Made by a program: the position numbers and the translations under genes. Below, one piece after another: positions 26,028 through 33,848 of a stretch of 64,000 nucleotides of DNA. The notes under the pieces are model-generated. The model did no database searches. It was not told the DNA's origin and was given only the letters and a program-made list of their open reading frames with translations. Positions within the stretch are counted from its first letter, which is position 1; the number at the start of each line of letters is the position of its first letter. The stretch covers positions 5,456,001-5,520,000 of the forward strand of contig NZ_CP114283.1 in the NCBI RefSeq assembly GCF_027107535.1, written 5' to 3'. The stretch is from Streptomyces aurantiacus. Its GTDB lineage: Bacteria; Actinomycetota; Actinomycetes; Streptomycetales; Streptomycetaceae.

Positions 26028-26945
26028 ATGCTCGCGATCGTGGTGAAGACGGAGAACCGGGAGCGGCACGTTCGTGTGTCCGCCGAGGATTTGGCCGCGC
26101 TGGTCCGGCGCGTAGGCGGTGACGGTGATCGCTTCCTGGTGGTCCAGCGAATACCCGACCTGCCCCACGTCTTCGCTCAGCTCTGGCACGAGGACGGCGG
26201 GGACTACACGCTGGAGTACCGTGACGGCGCTGCCGACCGGCACTTCCAGGTGAGGGTCGACGATCCAGAGGCGGTAGTCGCGGCGATGACCGGTTGGGCC
26301 AGCCGGGCAGCCGGTTGGGATGCCGGCCTGGCGTGGTCATTGGTGGACATGGGCCCAGTCCGTGAGGTGCCGCTGCTCGACCTGGACGAAGGCGAGCGCG
26401 AGGAGTTGGAGAAGCGCGTTCGCGAGGTGCTGATCGGCGGATACGGCACCCGCGCCGAACTGGCGGAGACCGCTGAGGAGTACCTGGTCACCGCGGACCG
26501 CCGGCCCGTCTCGCGAGAGCAGGCCGAGGCGCTGGCGGACCGGTTGTGGCTGGAGCGTGTCGCGGAGCAGGCCGACTGGCGGGGCGAGACTGACCCTGAG
26601 CGGCTCACCAGCGCGTTCACCGCCTTGGAAGGCGCTGGCATCACCGCCCGCGAGAACTTCACCTGCTGCCGCAGCTGCGGCCAGTCCGAGATCGCCGATG
26701 AGGGCGGGTCCGACGCCCGAGGCTTCGTCTACTTCCACACGCAGTGCACGGACTCCGCCGCCGCCGGCCACGGGCTGATGCTGCTCTTCGGTGGCTTCGA
26801 CGGCTCGTCCGAGACCACCGAAGCCATCGGCCACGAAGTCGTAGCCGCCCTCGAAGCGGCCGGCCTCCCCGTCGAGTGGGACCGCGACCCCGGCCGGGCC
26901 ATCACCGTCACACCTCTGGACTGGCGCCGCCGCCTGGTCGGATAG
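26028..26945 (+). CDS. DUF6891-like hypothetical protein
   Basis: 305 residues. The first third (residues 1-100) is a small domain of acidic strands (VRRVGGDGDRFLVVQRIPDL). The rest, from about residue 125 (LEKRVREVLIGGYGTRAELA) through FTCCRSCGQSEIADEG and YFHTQCTD, resembles the DUF6891 family; the paired cysteines (CCRSC) and the later His/Cys look like a metal site. Function unknown. ATG 26028 is taken because similarity and codon bias begin there. No gene is seen in 25755-26027. Confidence 0.68.
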   Translation: MLAIVVKTENRERHVRVSAEDLAALVRRVGGDGDRFLVVQRIPDLPHVFAQLWHEDGGDYTLEYRDGAADRHFQVRVDDPEAVVAAMTGWASRAAGWDAGLAWSLVDMGPVREVPLLDLDEGEREELEKRVREVLIGGYGTRAELAETAEEYLVTADRRPVSREQAEALADRLWLERVAEQADWRGETDPERLTSAFTALEGAGITARENFTCCRSCGQSEIADEGGSDARGFVYFHTQCTDSAAAGHGLMLLFGGFDGSSETTEAIGHEVVAALEAAGLPVEWDRDPGRAITVTPLDWRRRLVG

Positions 26946-27114
26946 AGGTCGTCCTCGGAGCTTTCGGCTGAGCAACGGCATCCGAGCGGACGTCGCTCCT
27001 CGAGTCACTCAGGCCGCCTGCACGTCGCAGAGTTGCGGCGAGCGGTGGTCGGCCCACAGCCTCTCCGCACCGTCGGTTCCCGGCTGGTACTGAGGGCGGA
27101 CGTCTCGCCGTGGC

Positions 27115-27614
27115 CGCGGTCTTCCGCAGCCGACGCACCGCTCGCTCTGCTGGCCGTAGCCCTCGGGGCCACGACGTCGGTCATCAGCCGCTCGCCCGGC
27201 AAGGCCGACGACGCACGACGTCTCGGCGCCCAGGCCCTCGTCGTATCCACTGACCCGGAACAGATGGCCAAGGCCCGGGACAGCTTCGACGTCGTCATCG
27301 ACACCATCTCCGCGCCGCACGACCTGGCACCCTATATGCGGCTCGTCGCCATGGACGGCACCCTCAGCCATCTCGACCACCTCGGACCGCTCACCGTCAC
27401 CACCATGGACCTGCTCGTGGGCCGCAAGAAGCTCACCTCCGCAGGCAGCGGCGGCCGAACAGCTACGGCAGCCATGCTCGGCTTCTGCGCCGACAACGGC
27501 ATCATCGCCGAGATCGAGCTGCTTCCTTCATCCCAGGTGAACGAAGCCCTGGACCGCCTCCGCCGCAACGACGTCCGCTACCGCTTCGTACTCGACATGT
27601 CCGATCTGAGTTGA
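27115..27614 (+). pseudogene. C-terminal remnant of a zinc-type alcohol dehydrogenase
   Basis: The frame reads LALLAVALGATTSVISRSPG, VVIDTISAPHDLAPYMRLVA, DLLVGRKKLTSAGSGGRTAT and ends NDVRYRFVLDMSDLS: the last 160 or so residues of a cinnamyl-alcohol-dehydrogenase-like enzyme (CAD/AdhC-type). The N-terminal catalytic domain with all zinc ligands, and the first strand of the Rossmann fold, are missing, and sequence before about 27115 is unrelated. The remaining frame is still open, so the loss looks recent or clean. It cannot be active alone. Confidence 0.8.
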
Positions 27615-28066
27615 GCTCCAGCCCCTCCAGCCCCTCGCGTCGTGGACGCCCCGTCGGTCTTGGACCCGCACACCCGACCACCGGCCACCTTGATGAACAG
27701 GCCGGGCACGCCCTGGGTCAACGCAGACCAGGCGGGGGGCGCCCCGTCACAGAACCGCCAACGCAGGACAGCTCGCTCTCCTCGAAGACGACTTCACCGG
27801 GGAACAGCGCTTTCAGGCCGGTCAACCGGGCTGCCAGCGCATGGAGTTGAACGACCGCTTCGCGCCACTCGCCGTCCGTGCTGCAGGAGAGGCCCGACGA
27901 GGAGCGCATTCAGGCGTTGCGGCACCGGCCAAAGGCTCCACGGCGATCCTTGCGAGTTGACACTTGGGGACGCCTGGTCGGTACCGTTCCCCGCAGTGGC
28001 ACCCTGCTCCCCCTTCCGACGGGTGCCACACCCTGCCCATCGTTTCCCTCACCCCTCCGAGGCCTC
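27615..28066. other. Intergenic region with possible minus-strand remnant
   Basis: A 63-codon minus-strand frame at 27718-27909 (EWREAVVQLHALAARLTGLK) has fair codon bias but no start signal or known family and may be another gene fragment. Nothing else is visible. Confidence 0.3.
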
Positions 28067-28519
28067 GTGCGACGACTCCTTGCCCGTCTCTGGCGACTGC
28101 TGCGCCCTGTCCAGAGCCGCGTCATGTGGCTCCTCAACGCCAAGTTCGTCGTGGGTGTGACTGGTGTCGTGCGTGACGGCGAGGGACGGGTCCTGCTGCT
28201 GCGGCACCGCATGTGGTCTCCTGGCCGCCAGTGGGGACTGCCGAGCGGCTTCGCGCGCAAGGGTGAGGACTTCCGTTCGACCGTGGTGCGCGAGGTCAAG
28301 GAGGAGACGGGCCTCGATGTGGAGGCAGGTCGCCTGGTCATGCTGAACAGCGGATTCCGCACACGGCTGGAGGTGGCCTACGAGGCCCGCCTGGTGGGCG
28401 GCGAACTCCGCCTCGATCCCTTCGAGATCCTGGAGGCACGCTGGTGCCGGCCGGACGACCTCCCTGAGGGCGTCCAGCCGGTGTGCCACCCGCTGGTACG
28501 GGGCGAGACGACGCCCTGA
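28067..28519 (+). CDS. NUDIX hydrolase
   Basis: 150 residues with a complete Nudix box: GFARKGEDFRSTVVREVKEE followed by TGL, matching G-x5-E-x7-REUxEExGU, so metal-dependent cleavage of a nucleoside diphosphate linked to another moiety is expected. The N-terminus (VRRLLARLWRLLRPVQSRVM) is basic and amphipathic, perhaps peripheral to the membrane. GTG 28067 has GAGG five bases before it; longer frames upstream lack family likeness. Substrate unknown. Confidence 0.85.
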   Translation: MRRLLARLWRLLRPVQSRVMWLLNAKFVVGVTGVVRDGEGRVLLLRHRMWSPGRQWGLPSGFARKGEDFRSTVVREVKEETGLDVEAGRLVMLNSGFRTRLEVAYEARLVGGELRLDPFEILEARWCRPDDLPEGVQPVCHPLVRGETTP

Positions 28520-28694
28520 CAGTTGAGCCGACCGGGCTTCGTCGCCCGCTCACTGGTGCACGTCAACACGCTTACGACGCAGGAGGCCTCGGCCGATGCG
28601 AGGTGGGGGGCCAAGCTGACCGGCGCAGGGCGCGGTGTGCCCTGCAGATGTGGCCGGGCCGGGAACCGTGTGCTGTTCCCTGCCCGTGACCGGA

Positions 28695-28926
28695 TCAGTT
28701 CCAGGTCATGTTGATCGCGCGTTCGAAGTTGACGTATCCGGCGCGCCGGAAGGCGTTCGCCATGGGAGTGTTGCTGAGATCCGTGGACGCCCGGATGCGC
28801 GGAACCTTTTCCTCGGCGAGGACGCGGGTACCTTCGGCAAGGATCTCGTCGATGTAGCCGTTGCCGCGGTGCGCGGGCAGAACGGCCAGGTAGGCGATGA
28901 TCGAGTTAGCGAGCGCGAGTGTGACT
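28695..28926 (-). pseudogene. C-terminal remnant of a GNAT acetyltransferase
   Basis: The minus strand reads VTLALANSIIAYLAVLPAHR, then GNGYIDEILAEGTRVLAEEK, then STDLSNTPMANAFRRAGYVN to a stop at 28695: the acetyl-CoA loop and closing motif of a GNAT enzyme. An in-frame stop just upstream of VTLALAN cuts off the first half of the domain, and no start codon is suitably placed. Remaining bases in 28520-29072 show no gene. Confidence 0.7.
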
Positions 28927-29072
28927 GCGGGTCATGTGAGCCTCGTATTGATCACAGAGGCGTGCAGTGAACGGCTCCAGACGACGCAACCTCCCTCTGC
29001 CGTCGAGCAGTTCGTCCACCTGAGTCCCGACCCGGCCCGGGGGCCGTGGCGGCGGCACCCCCGAGGAATTCG

Positions 29073-29528
29073 CTACAGCTCCCGTTCGGCAACGATCTCG
29101 CCGTCGACCACCTCGCCGGTGACACGGAACCCGAGCCGCGTGCAGAAGGGCTCCGGCCCACCGTCACCCGGCCCCCACGACACCCACAGCCGCCGTTCAC
29201 CGCGACGCCGGGCCTCGGCACACACCGCCGCCACCGCGAAGCCGCCGTATCCCCGGCGCTGATGATCCGCAGCGATGTTGAGGCGCCACAGATAGCTCCG
29301 GTACGCCTCCACCGCGTGCGCCGGGTCGAAGCCGGCCATGACGAACCCGACCAACTGCTCCCCGTCACAGATCGCCCGGGGCCAGGCGACCTCCCCGTAC
29401 GCGTAGGCCTCGGCCAGCGAGGTCACGACCGGGTCGACGAATCGCTCCTGGCCAGGCCCCACGCGCAGCCGGCACACCGCATCGACGTTCTCCGGTGTGA
29501 CCTTCACCAGGTGCAGGGAGGGACTCAC
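29073..29528 (-). CDS. GNAT N-acetyltransferase (spermine/diamine acetyltransferase-like)
   Basis: 151 residues: SPSLHLVKVTPENVDAVCRL start, YLWRLNIAADHQRRGYGGFA acetyl-CoA loop, and LWVSWGPGDGGPEPFCTRLG, FRVTGEVVDGEIVAERE ending. This is the pattern of BltD/diamine-acetyltransferase-like GNATs. GTG 29528 has GAGGAG nine bases upstream. Target not established. It is divergent from the cellulase gene, whose promoter region begins just beyond its start. Confidence 0.87.
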   Translation of the reverse strand: MSPSLHLVKVTPENVDAVCRLRVGPGQERFVDPVVTSLAEAYAYGEVAWPRAICDGEQLVGFVMAGFDPAHAVEAYRSYLWRLNIAADHQRRGYGGFAVAAVCAEARRRGERRLWVSWGPGDGGPEPFCTRLGFRVTGEVVDGEIVAEREL

Positions 29529-29686
29529 GGATCGACACTCCTCGCATGACCGGTCGGCCTCGACTACTACCACCCGGGCGCCCAAAAGTCGCCGCCCGAC
29601 CGTCTGAGGCCAAAGCGGGTGCAGCCCGCACGCCGCCGTGGCGTACGGCTGCACCCAGGCATTTGCATTGCACGGCCACCGCAGGG

Positions 29687-29746
29687 TTGTCAGGGGCATG
29701 ACTGTACTTCTACAGTCCCAGCAGAACGGAAATGGGAGCGCTCCCA
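29687..29746 (+). promoter_or_regulatory. Endoglucanase promoter with CebR operator
   Basis: A candidate vegetative promoter, TTGTCA (29687-29692), 18-base spacer, TACAGT (29711-29716), is followed at 29733-29746 by the perfect palindrome TGGGAGCGCTCCCA. That is the consensus site of CebR, the cellobiose/cellotriose-released LacI-type repressor of streptomycete cellulose use. The site lies about ten bases after the expected transcription start, suited to blocking transcription. The element is seen; regulation by CebR is inferred from the consensus. Confidence 0.85.
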
Positions 29747-29810
29747 GCACGGGGGAACCCGGGAGTGCCAGCACGACCTCCATCTCCCGGCAGCTCCGAA
29801 AGAGGTCCCC

Positions 29811-30938
29811 ATGCGACCGCTACCGCATCTTCCACGTGCCGTACGCGGCGCGCTGGGCGCGCTCGTCACCGCGTTCGCGACCATCGCCGCACTCTCCACC
29901 GCCACGCTGCCCGCCCAGGCCGACACGACCGTCTGCGAACAGTTCGGCTCGACCGTCGTCCAGGGGCGCTATGTCGTCCAGAACAACCGCTGGGGCACCA
30001 ACGAGCCTCAGTGCGTCACCGCCACTGACGCCGGCTTCCGTGTCTCCCGGGCCGACGGTTCCGTACCCACCAACGGCGCGCCCAAGTCGTATCCCTCCCT
30101 GTTCAACGGCTGCCACTACACCAAGTGCTCGCCGGGCACCGCTCTCCCCGCGCAGCTCTCGAGCATCTCCAGCGCGCCCAGCAGCATCTCGTACGGCTAC
30201 GTCGGCGATGCCGTGTACAACGCCTCGTACGACATCTGGCTGGATCCGGCGCCCCGCACCGACGGCGTGAACCGGACCGAGATCATGATCTGGTTCAACA
30301 AGGTGGGACCGATCCAGCCCATCGGCACCCAGGTCGGCACGGCGACGGTGGGAGGACGCACCTGGCAGGTCTGGTCGGGCAGCAACGGCGCCAACGACGT
30401 CCTGTCCTTCGTCGCCCCGTCGGCGATCGGCAGCTGGAGCTTCGACGTGATGGACTTCGTCCGGCAGGCGGTGACCCGCGGACTGGCACAGAACAACTGG
30501 TACCTGACGAGTGTTCAGGCCGGCTTCGAGCCCTGGCAGAACGGCACGGGACTGACCGTGAACTCGTTCTCCTCGACCGTCAACGCAGGGGGCGGCGGCC
30601 CCGGCGGCCCGGGCGGCGGCACGGCCTGCGAGGTGGCGTACACCACGAACGTGTGGCAGGGCGGCTTCACGGCGAACGTCACCGCCACCAACACCGGTTC
30701 GGCGCCCCTCGACGGCTGGCGACTCGCCTTCACCCTGCCCTCCGGCCAGAGCATCACCAGTGCCTGGAACGCCTCCGTATCCCCGTCCTCGGGACCGGTC
30801 ACGGCGAGCGGCCTCACGCACAACGCGAGCATCTCCCCCGGCGGCAGCCAGACGTTCGGGTTCCAGGGCACCTACGGCGGCGCGTTCGCCGCTCCGGGCG
30901 GGTTCAGCCTCAACGGGACTGCCTGCACTCGGGCGTGA
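29811..30938 (+). CDS. Secreted GH12 endo-beta-1,4-glucanase with CBM2
   Basis: 375 residues: signal peptide (cleavage near AQA-D, residue 37), GH12 catalytic domain about 40-258 with nucleophile Glu157 in VNRTEIMIWF and acid/base Glu240 in QAGFEPWQNG, Gly/Pro linker 259-270, and a cellulose-binding CBM2 (272-375) bounded by cysteines with surface Trp residues (NVWQGG, DGWRLAF, SAWNAS). It cuts amorphous cellulose outside the cell. AGAGG precedes ATG 29811. Control by CebR is expected from the operator upstream. Complete gene with its own promoter and terminator. Confidence 0.93.
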   Translation: MRPLPHLPRAVRGALGALVTAFATIAALSTATLPAQADTTVCEQFGSTVVQGRYVVQNNRWGTNEPQCVTATDAGFRVSRADGSVPTNGAPKSYPSLFNGCHYTKCSPGTALPAQLSSISSAPSSISYGYVGDAVYNASYDIWLDPAPRTDGVNRTEIMIWFNKVGPIQPIGTQVGTATVGGRTWQVWSGSNGANDVLSFVAPSAIGSWSFDVMDFVRQAVTRGLAQNNWYLTSVQAGFEPWQNGTGLTVNSFSSTVNAGGGGPGGPGGGTACEVAYTTNVWQGGFTANVTATNTGSAPLDGWRLAFTLPSGQSITSAWNASVSPSSGPVTASGLTHNASISPGGSQTFGFQGTYGGAFAAPGGFSLNGTACTRA

Positions 30939-30944
30939 CCGGAC

Positions 30945-30977
30945 CGGCGCCGGGCGCTCGTGTGGCGTCCGGCGCCG
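30945..30977 (+). terminator. Hairpin terminator after the endoglucanase gene
   Basis: A 13-bp stem, CGGCGCCGGGCGC with GCGTCCGGCGCCG (one G-T pair) around a seven-base loop, begins six bases after the stop codon. Confidence 0.75.
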
Positions 30978-31127
30978 CTCCATGGCCTCGTTGCGTCCGG
31001 CCGGAATGTGAGGCGAACAGCAGAGTGCCACTGGGTGCGACGGCATCCAGCAGGTCGCGCAGCGCAAGGTAAGGCGCCGACGCGCTCTGGCCGGCCCGCC
31101 GTGGCCACCGAGTGGGACTTGCCGAAC

Positions 31128-31364
31128 TCACTGCCGAGCTGCGCTCGTGCCCACGATGTCGATGGCGACCCGCAGCGGTGTCTCCGCGCGCCCCAGCAGT
31201 TCGCGGGTGATTGCGATGGCCTGGATGACGGTCACGCCGCGCTCGTACAGGAAGGCCTGAACGGCCTCCATGCCGTCGCTCTCGAGGATTGGTCGTGACT
31301 GCTCGACCAGCGCGACCCAGCGTGCGGCCTCCTCGGGACGTAGTCCGTGGACGTAGTCGAACAT
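31128..31364 (-). CDS. Small hypothetical protein
   Basis: 78 residues, helical, opening MFDYVHGLRPEEAARWVALV and containing AVQAFLYERGVTVIQAIAIT. It resembles small regulator-like proteins with a helical hairpin, but I do not recognise the family. Start is good: AAGAGGAC precedes ATG 31364. No cysteine or membrane stretch. It lies between the cellulase gene and the kinase region. Confidence 0.6.
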   Translation of the reverse strand: MFDYVHGLRPEEAARWVALVEQSRPILESDGMEAVQAFLYERGVTVIQAIAITRELLGRAETPLRVAIDIVGTSAARQ

Positions 31365-31751
31365 GTCCTCTTCTTTCCGTGCTGAACCGGTGGACGACTC
31401 ACGTGCAGTCGGACCGCTCGTGGCACTCACTGAGAGTCGCCGCCGTCGGCTACGGAGGCAGCAGCCATTCCCATGCGGGCCGCGAGCTGGGCAACATCCG
31501 CGATGTCGCTGTAACTCACCTGGACGCCGCCCGTCTTACGACGAGTGGAACACACAGTCCCGTGGACGAGTTCGCCGAGGTGCGGCGAACGAGCTGGTTT
31601 CGCAGCCGCGGTGAGTGATCGTGCGGGAATTGCCACCCACCCGCAAGACAGAAGGCGCGTCGTACGAGACGCCACGATGCCACAAGAGATCCAGAGCCCT
31701 TGCTCCGCCATCTCACCGGCGGAATGCCCGACGAGACGCCATGATGGCCCG
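31365..31751. other. Intergenic region, no gene seen
   Basis: 387 bases between a minus-strand and a plus-strand gene; must hold both promoters. No convincing frame. Confidence 0.4.
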
Positions 31752-32423
31752 ATGGGAGACGGGAACGCGTTGCCGACCCTCGCGGGAGCGCTCGTCGGCG
31801 TCCTGGCCACAGGGCTCGTAGGGTGGTTCGGCCCTTTGCGGCTCCAGCGGCGACAGGCCGAGGCCAATGCCGGGCTGCAGGAACAACTGCGCCTGCACGA
31901 ACTGGGGCTGGAAGAGATGCGGACACGCAGCGCTCTCGAGCTGCAACGCCTGCAGTACGAACACGAGCGGGAGTTGGGCGCGGTGCAAAGCGCACAGGCG
32001 CGGGTCGATCGGATCGTGTGCTTCCGTCTGGTGGGCAGCGCCTGGATGCAGGCGATCGTGGCCGCGCTGAGCCGCCTGGACGCAGGAGAGCAGGTGGACC
32101 CAGCAGTCCTCGACGAGGAGTTCACAAGGCTCCGGCGGGAGACGGATGAGGCGGCTGCACGATTGATGTTGGACGGGGTGTGGGTGTCGTCGGCCGATGA
32201 CGAACACGGGATGACGGCCCCGCTGTTCGCGGCGATGGCCCGCGCGACGGAGGCGCTGCGTCGCCATGTGGTGGGCGAGGTGGCCCGCCCCGCCGTCGCA
32301 GCGGGTCCGGTTCCGGCGGAGGTACGGGAGGCGGTGCGCGCGGCCGAAGTTGCTCGGGAGCATTTCCGGGCGACACTGTTCGAACTGCTGGCGCTTGAGG
32401 GGGCAGGGGTGCGCCGTCTGTGA
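31752..32423 (+). CDS. Membrane-anchored coiled-coil protein, unknown function
   Basis: 223 residues. One N-terminal membrane helix (TLAGALVGVLATGLVGWFGP, about 8-27), then a long charged coiled coil (about 28-85, LHELGLEEMRTRSALELQRL and on), then a helical cytoplasmic domain. No enzyme motif. The layout resembles that of the protein at 37847-38377 on the other side of the kinase gene. It converges with the kinase remnant and ends only 25 bases from it. ATG 31752 is chosen for the position of the membrane helix; the ribosome binding site is weak. Confidence 0.62.
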   Translation: MGDGNALPTLAGALVGVLATGLVGWFGPLRLQRRQAEANAGLQEQLRLHELGLEEMRTRSALELQRLQYEHERELGAVQSAQARVDRIVCFRLVGSAWMQAIVAALSRLDAGEQVDPAVLDEEFTRLRRETDEAAARLMLDGVWVSSADDEHGMTAPLFAAMARATEALRRHVVGEVARPAVAAGPVPAEVREAVRAAEVAREHFRATLFELLALEGAGVRRL

Positions 32424-32447
32424 GAGGGGCGGGCGGTCTCTCCCGGA

Positions 32448-32546
32448 TCAGGGACAGATGTTCCGGTAGGGAATGTTCGGGATGTGCATCTGCCACTCCT
32501 GCCGACTCAGCGTACGGCTCGCTTCCGCGCATACGGCCTTGACGAT
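32448..32546 (-). pseudogene. Severed C-terminus of the kinase-WD40 gene
   Basis: The frame reads IVKAVCAEASRTLSRQEWQM then HIPNIPYRNICP and stops. This Cys-Arg-Trp-Pro-Tyr tail is the usual cap of actinobacterial nSTAND/WD40 proteins. It joins in frame to the kinase-WD40 gene if the IS and one copy of its target duplication are removed (QAI before, VKAV after). The stump has no start of its own, so it is not expressed as designed. Confidence 0.88.
32543..32546. repeat. Target-site duplication, left copy
   Basis: CGAT directly beside the IS end; its partner is at 33866-33869. Four-base duplications are known for several IS3 subgroups such as IS407. Confidence 0.85.
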
Positions 32547-32575
32547 TGTCAATCCCCTCGGACTGTGGAGATCTT

Positions 32576-33508
32576 CTAAGCGGCCAGCTCCAAGGCGGAG
32601 TTGGCTCGGTGGTCGTGTTCGTAGTCGATCGGGCTCCGGTAACCGCACACGCTGTGTAGCCGACGGGTGTTGTAGAAGCCGGTGATCCAGGTCGCGATCC
32701 TGATCCGGGCCTCGGTGCGGGTGGCGAAGGTGTGCCGGTGGACGTACTCGACCTTGAGTACGCTGTTGAACGCCTCGCTGACGGCGTTGTCGAAACATGA
32801 CCCGACCCGGCCCATGGACTGCGTCACGCCCAGACGCCGGCAGGCCCGGCGGAAGCGCCGGGACACATATTCGCTGCCCCTGTCGCTGTGGAAGATGACG
32901 CCCTTGACGTCGCCGCCACGGGTGGCCGCGGCCATGTTCAAGGACGCAACGACGAGTTCAGCGTCGTGACGTGCACCCATCGCGTAGCCGAGCAGGCGGC
33001 GCGAGAACAGGTCGATGACGGTGGCCAGATACAGCTTGCTCTCACCAGTGGCGATCTCTGTCATGTCGCCGCACCACACCTGGTCTGGAGCGTCGGCGGT
33101 GAAGTCGCGGCGGACAAAGTCCGCGAACGCGGGCCGTTTGCCGGGGCGGGTCAGCCCGCCCCGTCGACGGATCTTCCGTCCGGCCAGGCCGAGTTCGGCC
33201 ATGAGATGCGCGACGGTGTTCACTGAGACGCGCCAGCCGGCGCGGATCAGGAGGAGCCAGACCTTCGGAGAACCGTAGGTGCCGCCGGAGTTCTCGAAGA
33301 TCTGTCGGATCGCGTCGGCCAGCTGTCCTCGCCGCACTTCACGAGCGGTGGTGGGCTTGTCGCGCCACTTGTAGAACCAGGACTCCGACACTCCCAGAAC
33401 CCGGCAGGCCAGGCGGTGCGGGACGTGGTGCTCGGTCCTCTGGTTACCGATGAACGCGGCCAGGGCGGCCGGGTCCGTTTCGGTCACTTCACCCAGAGGA
33501 CCATGCAT
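32576..33508 (-). CDS. IS3-family transposase OrfB (DDE integrase core)
   Basis: 310 residues: HTH_21-like segment (HRLACRVLGVSESWFYKWRD, then GGTYGSPKVWLLL), followed by the rve integrase core with Asp in WCGDMTEI, Asp in FHSDRGSEYVS and Glu in NAVSEAFNSVLKVE, and the closing RLHSVCGYRSPIDYE. It catalyses cutting and joining of IS ends. The frame is -1 relative to OrfA and overlaps it by 25 bases; no A6G slippery run is seen, so OrfB may start at its own ATG 33508 by coupling. Confidence 0.93.
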   Translation of the reverse strand: MHGPLGEVTETDPAALAAFIGNQRTEHHVPHRLACRVLGVSESWFYKWRDKPTTAREVRRGQLADAIRQIFENSGGTYGSPKVWLLLIRAGWRVSVNTVAHLMAELGLAGRKIRRRGGLTRPGKRPAFADFVRRDFTADAPDQVWCGDMTEIATGESKLYLATVIDLFSRRLLGYAMGARHDAELVVASLNMAAATRGGDVKGVIFHSDRGSEYVSRRFRRACRRLGVTQSMGRVGSCFDNAVSEAFNSVLKVEYVHRHTFATRTEARIRIATWITGFYNTRRLHSVCGYRSPIDYEHDHRANSALELAA

Positions 33509-33813
33509 CGCTTGAGGACATCACGCTCCATCTCCAGCTCGCGGATCCGCTTGTTCTTCTCCGCCGCATCCCGCCGCAGCCGCTCCAGCTCGGCCCGCTC
33601 GGCTTCGCGCAGCCGCCCGCCCGGTGCGGGCTCGGCAGGATGGTCGGACGACGCCGACCCATTGCGCCGCCACCGCGACACCCAGCTGTGCAGCGTGCCG
33701 GAATGCACACCGAGCTCCTCGGCGACCTCCGGGATCGGCCTGCCCGTCTCGATCACAATGCGTACAGCACCCTCACGAAACTCAGGCGTGTACGTCCGTT
33801 GCTTGGACCCCAT
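33484..33813 (-). CDS. IS3-family transposase OrfA (helix-turn-helix)
   Basis: 109 residues of the HTH_Tnp_1 family: RTYTPEFREGAVRIVIETGR, PIPEVAEELGVHSGTLHSWV, then a leucine-zipper-like coiled coil (ERAELERLRRDAAEKNKRIR). It binds the IS ends and pairs with OrfB. ATG 33813 is preferred over a start seven codons upstream. Confidence 0.92.
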   Translation of the reverse strand: MGSKQRTYTPEFREGAVRIVIETGRPIPEVAEELGVHSGTLHSWVSRWRRNGSASSDHPAEPAPGGRLREAERAELERLRRDAAEKNKRIRELEMERDVLKRCMVLWVK

Positions 33814-33848
33814 GAACCTCAACTTCCCCTGCAATCACGGACTCCACG

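Noticed and set aside
27009..27110. Minus-strand stretch ending YQPGTDGAERLWADHRSPQL
   Set aside because: Looks like the end of a protein but is too short to assign to a family and has no start; left unannotated.
33484..33508. Programmed -1 frameshift between OrfA and OrfB
   Set aside because: The frames are in the right register, but no A6G or similar slippery run is present in the overlap, so it is not claimed.
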